A DNA stretch of 5,482 nucleotides, taken from positions 1 to 5,482 of the forward strand of contig JAQBZY010000137.1 of the NCBI GenBank assembly GCA_027620395.1. Direction: 5' to 3'. Under the pieces are notes generated by a model. The model was not told the origin of the DNA and did not search any database. It saw only the letters and a list, made by a program, of their open reading frames with translations. This document shows, piece by piece, positions 1 through 5,482 of the stretch. Position numbers and translations under genes: made by a program. Positions within the stretch are counted from its first letter, which is position 1. Every line of letters starts with the position of its first letter. Source of the stretch: Pseudomonadota bacterium (GTDB taxonomy: Bacteria; Pseudomonadota; Alphaproteobacteria; Rhodospirillales; Casp-alpha2).

Positions 1-20
1 AATCTCCGGCGACCGCGGGC

Positions 21-26
21 AGGGGG
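21..26 (+). promoter_or_regulatory. Ribosome binding site deciding the ATG 38 start
   Basis: AGGGGG lies 11 bases before ATG 38 but only 2 bases before the alternative TTG 29. Spacing therefore favours ATG, although 11 bases is slightly long. Confidence 0.45.
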
Positions 27-37
27 CATTGACCACG

Positions 38-475
38 ATGCGCCACTTGCCAGTAGCCCTCATTATGTCCCTGGCGATTTTGACGATACCGGTGCATGCC
101 GACGGCCTGCCGCCGTCACCGCCTAAAAATCCGATCCTTTGGCTGCTCGATGACCTCGGCGCATTGATGGAAAATGCGGCCAGTCGCATCAGCCAGCCGT
201 CGACGGTAACGGCCAATAAATCCACTGTTGAATCCGTCGCCCCCTCGCCTCAGCCGAACGAAACCGAGTTAAAAGCGAATTCTCTCGAGGCCGCCGCCGC
301 CGATCAAAAGGCGCCGCTGCCGATCCCGGCCGCGGACACCAAGACCGCCGCGAAATTGGATCCCATTTCTTGGCTGTTCCGCGATCTGGCGGAATTATTC
401 AAGCCGATGCTCGATCCCATCGCCCGGAAACGCCATCCGGCGGAAGCCGAAGCGATGGCCACGACCGACACCTAA
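38..475 (+). CDS. Exported Pro/Ala-rich protein with Trp-Leu helical repeats; probable N-terminal part of a split gene
   Basis: I do not recognise a family. The product is about 145 residues. It starts with a Sec-type signal peptide: a basic MRH start, a hydrophobic core (ALIMSLAILTI) and an AXA-type site, VHA before Asp-Gly, so the mature protein should be periplasmic or surface-located. The mature part is Pro/Ala/Glu-rich and probably disordered. It carries two copies of a short amphipathic helix motif, NPILWLLDDLGALMEN (bases 128-175) and DPISWLFRDLAELFKP (359-406). I chose ATG at 38 because AGGGGG (21-26) lies 11 bases upstream. TTG at 29 in the same frame is only 2 bases from that site and would lengthen the signal peptide by three residues. 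The frame is open to the left window edge, so a start further upstream cannot be excluded. The frame ends at TAA 473-475, but coding character and the repeat pattern continue in the same frame beyond it, so this is probably the front of a larger protein. Confidence 0.7.
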   Translation: MRHLPVALIMSLAILTIPVHADGLPPSPPKNPILWLLDDLGALMENAASRISQPSTVTANKSTVESVAPSPQPNETELKANSLEAAAADQKAPLPIPAADTKTAAKLDPISWLFRDLAELFKPMLDPIARKRHPAEAEAMATTDT

Positions 476-1099
476 AAACCTGCCGGCACCCAAGAAAATA
501 TCGCTGCCGTGACTGAGCCAAAAGCCCAACCGATAAAATCAGCGCCAACCGAGGGAGCCAACGCCAAGACGGCTCCTGATGCGGCGCAAATCAAGAACCC
601 GGTTGCTTGGCTGTTCCGCAATTTGGCGGAGATACTGACGCCGACACTCGAACTTGATCCCGGCGGACCGAGCCCGACTGAAGTTGCAGCCGTGGTCCCG
701 GCGACTTTCCAGGCATCCGAGCCCGTCCAGCCGGCACCGGAAACGGTCCCCGAGGCGATGGCGAAGAGCACGCCTGAGATGGCAGCGGCGGAAGTCGCCG
801 CACCGATCAACACGGCTTTGCCGGCCGATCCCCTGACCCGGCTCCTTTCGGCAATTTCAGATGCGCTAAGCCAGGAAGCGGCCCCGGCGACACCGTCCGG
901 GCTGACGCTCGAAGCCGAGACCGCGCCGCCTCCGCCGGCCGCCGTTCCGGCGCCTGAGCTGGCGGCGACACACAGCGCTGCCCCCGATACAAAACCGACC
1001 GCCGAAACCAATGCCCCCCGCCGGCTCACCGATTGGATCGAGCGGCAGGGCAACATTCTGAGTTGGCTGGTCGAGGATGTCGTCGGCCTGATCGCGCCA
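128..1099 (+). repeat. Five-copy protein-level helix repeat, period 75-79 codons
   Basis: Copies start at bases 128, 359, 596, 827 and 1052. Four are clear, with the pattern Asn/Asp, three residues, Trp-Leu, a hydrophobic residue, polar residues, then Leu/Val and further hydrophobic positions, usually ending in Pro at position 16. The fourth copy (827-868) has Arg in place of Trp and is degenerate. Spacing of hydrophobic residues fits a short amphipathic helix. Pro/Ala-rich linkers of about 60 residues separate the copies. I know of no named repeat family with this pattern. Confidence 0.75.
369..651 (+). repeat. Nucleotide-level direct repeat flanking the stop codon (369-414 and 606-651)
   Basis: Repeat copies 2 and 3 are still similar in DNA. 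CTTGGCTGTTCCGC is identical at 369-382 and 606-619. The first 25 bases differ at 2 positions, and about 37 of 46 bases match over the full stretch at an offset of 237 bases. The other copies are related only at protein level. This suggests a more recent internal duplication, with the present TAA lying between the two copies. Confidence 0.6.
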
Positions 1100-2203
1100 C
1101 TCGGCAAGTACGAAGAGGCGCCCGGAGCACCCGCAGCGGCGAAGAATAGCGACACTCCTGTCGCGGCAACGAAATCCGTGCCGGAAAAAAGCGTATTCGT
1201 GGCCGAGGCCGGCCCGTGGGTCTCGCCCGGCGCCAGTAAGCCGTTCGACCCCGAGGTTCGGCTCTATGGCGGATCGGCCATGACCGTCGTCGATTTGTCA
1301 GCGCCGCCGGCATCGCCCTCGTCGTTTAAGCTCGATCCCAATCAACCGGCCGCCTTGCCACCGCTGCGAGTCCGGGAAATTCCCAACCCGCTGGTCCGCA
1401 ACTACGCCTCACTCGGCCGGCCAGCCTTGGCGTCCGACGATGCGTCAACGCTAGATCACCCGGAGGCCATCTCCGAACGCAGTGCCGACGATGCGGAAAA
1501 GCTGTCCAACAAAATTCCCGACCGGATGGTGCCGGACGAAAAGATCGACCTCGGCTATACTTCGCCGGACCGGGCGTCATTTGGCCGCGAGATCGTCCTA
1601 ACCGGCGAGCCGCCGCTCAAGGAAGTCGATCTGTTCCTCGGCCACGGCGTCCGCATCGGCGAGCCCTATAACCGCGCCGCCTTCGGCGCCAATGATTGCA
1701 TCTCGCAACCGGTCAACGGCTCGGTATTCTGTCTGGTCAAATTCGAGTGGCCGGCTGAAGCGAAAACGTTCTTCGAAGCCGATACCGCCTTCACCAAGCC
1801 CGGCGAGGGCATCGTCCGCTATGAAAACGGCGCCGCGTCCAGAGCCTATACCGTATTCAATGCCGTCGACTTCCCGGGTGTCGTCAAACACTTGCAGTAC
1901 CGGTTCGGCCCACCGATGGAACGCGAGGTCAACTGGATCCACATGCTGGAGGCGCCGAAGCTTCCGAACACTACCTTCCGCTGGATCAGCATCGACGCGT
2001 CCCGGCGGCAAAAGACGATCCTGGAAGTCCGCAATTATGACGATCTCCGGCGCTCTTTCGCCGATTTCTCGCACGGCATGGTGCGGATCTACGCCGACGG
2101 ATCGCGGCCGATCTTCAAGCATTTGACGACCATGGACCTGATGATTTTGCAGCGCCGCCGCATCGCCCAGGAACCGCCGACCGACCTGCCGACTATCCGC
2201 TAA
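509..2203 (+). CDS. Repeat protein with Pro/Ala-rich N-terminal region and uncharacterised C-terminal domain; probable continuation of the preceding frame
   Basis: Function unknown; 564 codons from GTG 509. Residues 1 to about 200 are Pro/Ala/Glu-rich with three copies of the helix motif seen in the preceding frame: NPVAWLFRNLAEILTP (residues 30-45), a degenerate DPLTRLLSAISDAL (107-120) and NILSWLVEDVVGLIAP (182-197). Residues 200-355 are a linker of mixed composition. Residues from about 360 to 555 look like a folded, strand-rich domain with many aromatic residues, with Cys397 and Cys408 close enough for a disulfide, and segments such as LQYRFGPP and MVRIYADGSRPIF. There is no signal peptide, and only a weak purine run (492-498) precedes the GTG, so independent translation is doubtful. 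The frame is the same as that of the upstream ORF, and bases 476-508 translate as ordinary linker (KPAGTQENIAA). I therefore infer that it was originally the body of one exported protein. The gene ends 108 bases before the AOR gene; a functional link to AOR is not shown. Confidence 0.7.
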   Translation: MTEPKAQPIKSAPTEGANAKTAPDAAQIKNPVAWLFRNLAEILTPTLELDPGGPSPTEVAAVVPATFQASEPVQPAPETVPEAMAKSTPEMAAAEVAAPINTALPADPLTRLLSAISDALSQEAAPATPSGLTLEAETAPPPPAAVPAPELAATHSAAPDTKPTAETNAPRRLTDWIERQGNILSWLVEDVVGLIAPLGKYEEAPGAPAAAKNSDTPVAATKSVPEKSVFVAEAGPWVSPGASKPFDPEVRLYGGSAMTVVDLSAPPASPSSFKLDPNQPAALPPLRVREIPNPLVRNYASLGRPALASDDASTLDHPEAISERSADDAEKLSNKIPDRMVPDEKIDLGYTSPDRASFGREIVLTGEPPLKEVDLFLGHGVRIGEPYNRAAFGANDCISQPVNGSVFCLVKFEWPAEAKTFFEADTAFTKPGEGIVRYENGAASRAYTVFNAVDFPGVVKHLQYRFGPPMEREVNWIHMLEAPKLPNTTFRWISIDASRRQKTILEVRNYDDLRRSFADFSHGMVRIYADGSRPIFKHLTTMDLMILQRRRIAQEPPTDLPTIR

Positions 2204-2300
2204 AACCGCTACCACCCGCCTTTCATCAGAAGGCCGAATGTCGTAGCGTAGGCGCAACGCTGGCCGCAGGCTGGCAATCTGTTAACGCGTTCATTTCACC

Positions 2301-2304
2301 GGAG
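2301..2304 (+). promoter_or_regulatory. Ribosome binding site of the AOR gene
   Basis: GGAG sits 7 bases before ATG 2312, a good Shine-Dalgarno arrangement. The rest of the 108-base gap (2204-2311) shows no convincing promoter or terminator, so the AOR gene could be co-transcribed with the upstream gene or use a promoter that I cannot recognise. Confidence 0.7.
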
Positions 2305-2311
2305 ACCGCAT

Positions 2312-4141
2312 ATGTCTTGGCAGGGCAAAATCATCCGCATCGATCTCGGCAAGGGCACCGTTAAATCGGAGCCCCTCAACATGGCGTGGGCCCGGACCTA
2401 TATCGGCCAGCGCGGCCTCGGCACCAAGTACCTGATGAGCGAAATCGACCCGGCCTGCGATCCGTTGTCGCCGGCAAACAAGCTAATCTTCGCGACCGGT
2501 CCTTTGACGGCGACCGGCGCCTCGACCGGCGGACGATATTCGGTGATCACCAAGGGGCCGTTGACCAACGCCATCGCGTGTTCGAATTCCGGCGGCCAAT
2601 TCGGTGCGTATTTGAAGCTCGCCGGTTGGGACATGCTGATCCTTGAGGGCAAGTCACCGAAACCGGTCTACATCGTGGTCGAGAACGAAGACGTGCGCAT
2701 TCTGCCTGCTGACGGCTTCATCTGGGGCAAGACGGTCTGGGAAACCGAGGACATGATCCGGGCCAAGCATCAGAATCCGGAACTGAGGGTCGCCGCCATC
2801 GGTGTCGCTGGCGAGACCATGGCCCGTTTCGCCTGCATCGTTAACGACCGCGACCGCGCCGCCGGCCGCTCCGGCGTCGGCGCCGTGATGGGCTCGAAAA
2901 ACGTCAAGGCGATCGCAACGTTCGGCAACATCGGCACCAAAGTCGCCGACGGCAAGGCGTTCTTGAAGGCCACCCGCGCCGCCATGGACAAGCTCAATCC
3001 GCACGCGGCGCGCGAGCGGTTGTCAAAGCGCGGCACGCACTCGATGCTCGACGTGACGCACGCCTATGGTTCGTTGCCGACGAACAATTGCCGCGCCGTG
3101 CAGTTCGACGGCGCCGGCAAGGTCAACGTCGCCGCCGCGCAAAAACCAAGACGGTCCGACGGCCGCGCGTCGAGCCAGACCAACAAGGCCTGCTTCGCCT
3201 GCTCAATCGGCTGCGGCCGCATCGCCACCATCGATCCCGAACACTTCTCGATCAAGGACAAGCCCCAGTACAAGACATCGCTGGGTGGCCTTGAATACGA
3301 GAGCATCTATGCATTGGCGCCGATGTGCGGCGTCGACGATCTCGATGCCGCCACCTACGCCAGCGCGCTCTGCAACGAGCACGGCATGGACCCAATTTCG
3401 TTCGGCGCCAGTGTCGCCGCCGCGATGGAGCTGTTCGATGTTGGCGCCATCACGCTCAAGGAAACCGGCGGCATCGAATTGAAATTCGGTTCGGCGGAAG
3501 CGCTATGCTGGGCCGCCGAGGCGACCGGCACCGCGCAAGGCTTCGGTAAGGAGATCGGCCTTGGCGCCAAACGCCTGACCGAGAAATACGGCCATCCGGA
3601 ATTCGCCATGTGCGTCAAGGGTCAGGAATTTCCGGGCTATGACGTCCGCGCCATGCAGGGCATGGGACTCGGCTACGCGACGTCGAACCGTGGCGCCTGC
3701 CATCTCAGGGCCAGCCCGTTCGTCGACGATTTCGCGCATATCCGCACCGAGGGCAAGGCCGAGATCGTCAAAAAATCGCAGGACCGGATCGCGGCCTGGG
3801 ACTCGACCGGCGTCTGTCTATTCTCCGGCAACGCCTGGGACGTTTCCGACTTGGTGGCGCAGTTGGATGCCTCGATCGGCGGCGGCTGGACGGCGGAGCA
3901 GTTCTTGGAAACCGGCGAAAAAATCTGGAACATGGAGCGGCTGTTCAACATGAAGGCCGGCTTCACCGCCGCCGACGACACGCTGCCCAAAAGAATGCTG
4001 GAAACCCCAGCACCTTCCGGCGCCGGCAAGGGCAAGGTCAACGAGCTCAAGGTGATGCTACCGGAATATTACGAGCTGCGCGGCTGGACCAAGGACGGGG
4101 AGCCGACGACGCAGACCCTGAGCCGCTTGGGCCTCGCCTGA
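2312..4141 (+). CDS. aor: Aldehyde:ferredoxin oxidoreductase family tungsten/molybdenum pterin enzyme
   Basis: The 609-residue product is full length for the family (the Pyrococcus furiosus enzyme is about 605). Family members oxidise aldehydes to carboxylic acids in the cytoplasm, or run the reverse reaction, using a bis-pyranopterin tungsten centre and one [4Fe-4S] cluster with ferredoxin as electron partner. The N-terminal domain is typical (WQGKIIRIDL, then GPLTATGASTGGRYSVITKG and AGRSGVGAVMGSKNVKAI). The cluster ligands are present as C-x2-C-x3-C at Cys294, Cys297 and Cys301, with the fourth at Cys502 in DSTGVC, where Asp497 belongs to the pterin-binding motif. GLEYE (around Glu328) and His464 in SNRGACHLR match, by my recollection of family numbering, the active-site regions of Glu313 and His448 in the Pyrococcus enzyme. 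The start is supported by GGAG 7 bases upstream and the conserved N-terminus. A sulfur carrier for pterin synthesis follows directly. Substrate and metal (W or Mo) cannot be read from the sequence; other subfamilies (FOR, GAPOR, WOR) share this fold. Confidence 0.95.
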   Translation: MSWQGKIIRIDLGKGTVKSEPLNMAWARTYIGQRGLGTKYLMSEIDPACDPLSPANKLIFATGPLTATGASTGGRYSVITKGPLTNAIACSNSGGQFGAYLKLAGWDMLILEGKSPKPVYIVVENEDVRILPADGFIWGKTVWETEDMIRAKHQNPELRVAAIGVAGETMARFACIVNDRDRAAGRSGVGAVMGSKNVKAIATFGNIGTKVADGKAFLKATRAAMDKLNPHAARERLSKRGTHSMLDVTHAYGSLPTNNCRAVQFDGAGKVNVAAAQKPRRSDGRASSQTNKACFACSIGCGRIATIDPEHFSIKDKPQYKTSLGGLEYESIYALAPMCGVDDLDAATYASALCNEHGMDPISFGASVAAAMELFDVGAITLKETGGIELKFGSAEALCWAAEATGTAQGFGKEIGLGAKRLTEKYGHPEFAMCVKGQEFPGYDVRAMQGMGLGYATSNRGACHLRASPFVDDFAHIRTEGKAEIVKKSQDRIAAWDSTGVCLFSGNAWDVSDLVAQLDASIGGGWTAEQFLETGEKIWNMERLFNMKAGFTAADDTLPKRMLETPAPSGAGKGKVNELKVMLPEYYELRGWTKDGEPTTQTLSRLGLA

Positions 4142-4156
4142 AGGCCGCGTGTACCG

Positions 4157-4408
4157 GTGCGGATCGCCGTTCACTTGATTTCGCAGGTCGGCAAAAGGCC
4201 GGCTGGCATCGACGACAATGGCCAGGGCACGTTTGAATTTCCGGACGGCAAGACGCTTTCGGGCCTACTGGCCGGTCTGTCGCTCCGCACCGACGAGCCG
4301 TTCATGGCGCTGGTCAACGGCCAAGCGATCCCGCCCAGCGAACGGGACTCGACCATCCTTATGGACGGCGACGAGGTGACCGTGTTCCCGCCGATGGAGG
4401 GTGGGTGA
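4157..4408 (+). CDS. MoaD/ThiS-family sulfur carrier protein
   Basis: This 83-residue beta-grasp protein ends in FPPMEGG. The C-terminal Gly82-Gly83 is the hallmark of MoaD/ThiS carriers: it is adenylated by a MoeB-type enzyme and turned into a thiocarboxylate. In MoaD, the carrier pairs with MoaE to put the dithiolene sulfurs on the pterin that binds Mo or W. The MALVNGQAI strand and the DGDEVTVFPP segment before the tail are typical. The start is GTG 4157, 15 bases after the AOR stop. There is only a weak GAAGG (4140-4144) 12 bases upstream, so translation may depend on coupling to AOR. No usable later start exists. Position beside AOR suggests a carrier dedicated to its cofactor, comparable to the MoaD-like AorD of the Aromatoleum/Thauera aor cluster; this assignment is inferred. 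A ThiS-like or other carrier role cannot be excluded. Confidence 0.88.
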   Translation: MRIAVHLISQVGKRPAGIDDNGQGTFEFPDGKTLSGLLAGLSLRTDEPFMALVNGQAIPPSERDSTILMDGDEVTVFPPMEGG

Positions 4409-4428
4409 GGCTCGCCCCAGGATTTTTC

Positions 4429-4460
4429 AAAAAAAGGGCGTGACTTGCGCCACGCCCTTT
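4429..4460 (-). terminator. Intrinsic terminator between convergent genes, mainly for ald
   Basis: AAAGGGCGTG (4433-4442) pairs perfectly with CACGCCCTTT (4451-4460), giving a 10-bp stem with an 8-base loop. Read on the minus strand, the stem is followed by seven T (complement of A 4429-4435, the last three bases of the stem included), a classical rho-independent terminator 37 bases beyond the ald stop. On the plus strand only TTT follows, so termination of AOR-MoaD transcripts here should be weaker. Confidence 0.85.
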
Positions 4461-4466
4461 GTGAGT

Positions 4467-4491
4467 AGGGGAGAAACCCCTCTTTCGAGGG
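4467..4491 (-). other. Two overlapping, mutually exclusive small hairpins after the ald stop
   Basis: In the minus-strand transcript, CCCTC-GAAA-GAGGG (4491 to 4478) forms a 5-bp stem with a GNRA-type tetraloop, and AGGGG-TTTCT-CCCCT (4481 to 4467) forms a second 5-bp stem that uses some of the same bases. Both lie between the ald stop and the main terminator. They may be mRNA 3' end structure or chance; no function is claimed. Confidence 0.3.
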
Positions 4492-4496
4492 ACCGG

Positions 4497-5482
<986 letters not shown>

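Larger units (their letters stand above)
38..2203 (+). other. Probable single gene interrupted by an in-frame TAA at 473-475
   Basis: This entry describes the two preceding reading frames as one unit. Both lie in the same frame with no shift, separated by the TAA and 33 bases of open, protein-like sequence. The signal peptide is only on the first part and the folded domain only on the second. The helix motif starts at bases 128, 359, 596, 827 and 1052, intervals of 77, 79, 77 and 75 codons, and the 79-codon interval is the one crossing the stop. One base change (for example GAA or CAA to TAA) would explain the split. Whether it is a pseudogene, a sequencing error or a read-through site cannot be decided from this window. 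Because the stop is TAA, selenocysteine or pyrrolysine insertion is not expected. Confidence 0.7.

Noticed and set aside
473..475. Selenocysteine or pyrrolysine recoding at the interrupting stop
   Set aside because: The codon is TAA; those systems use TGA and TAG. I also see no strong stem-loop directly after it.
472..1155. Long minus-strand open frame of 227 codons
   Set aside because: It lies opposite the repeat protein, has a composition expected from antisense of Pro/Ala-rich GC-rich coding DNA (Ser/Ala/Gly runs) and shows no recognisable motif.
1598..2257. Minus-strand open frame of 219 codons
   Set aside because: It is antisense to the C-terminal domain, which has a convincing protein sequence on the plus strand; the minus product shows no family features.
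2245..2275. Hairpin AGCGT/ACGCT and the direct repeat GCTGGC (2259-2264, 2270-2275) before the AOR gene as a terminator or operator
   Set aside because: The stem is only 5 bp and no T tract follows; the 6-base direct repeat, although spaced 11 bases apart, is too short to stand out in GC-rich DNA.
2284..2291. Palindrome AACGCGTT upstream of the AOR ribosome binding site as a regulator site
   Set aside because: It is only 8 bp with no extended symmetry and no second copy, so chance is a sufficient explanation.

Overview
The window holds high-GC, densely coding bacterial DNA. It most resembles an alphaproteobacterium, perhaps Rhodospirillales-like. That placement rests on base composition, protein style and gene content, and is an inference rather than a demonstrated assignment.

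Layout. Positions 1-2203 (+) encode an exported, Pro/Ala-rich repeat protein of no family I recognise. It is split into two reading frames, 38-475 and 509-2203, by a single TAA. Both parts lie in the same frame. A 16-residue helical motif centred on Trp-Leu recurs five times with a spacing of 75, 77 or 79 codons, and the register runs straight across the stop. Only the first part has a signal peptide. The simplest reading is one gene of about 720 codons interrupted by one nonsense codon, which could be a real mutation, a sequencing error or a read-through site.

Positions 2312-4141 (+) encode a full-length tungsten/molybdenum pterin enzyme of the aldehyde:ferredoxin oxidoreductase (AOR) family, with all four Fe-S cysteines. 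It is followed after 15 bases by a MoaD/ThiS-type sulfur carrier (4157-4408) ending in Gly-Gly. The pair makes functional sense: the carrier donates sulfur for the pterin dithiolene that holds the metal in AOR. No ferredoxin-like or flavin electron-transfer subunit is visible beside it.

Positions 4497-5482 (-) encode alanine dehydrogenase, converging on the AOR-MoaD pair and running off the right edge without its first 45 or so residues. A strong hairpin lies between the convergent units. Its seven-T tract is on the minus strand, so it mainly serves ald.

The most unusual item is the interrupted repeat protein. The other genes belong to well-known families.
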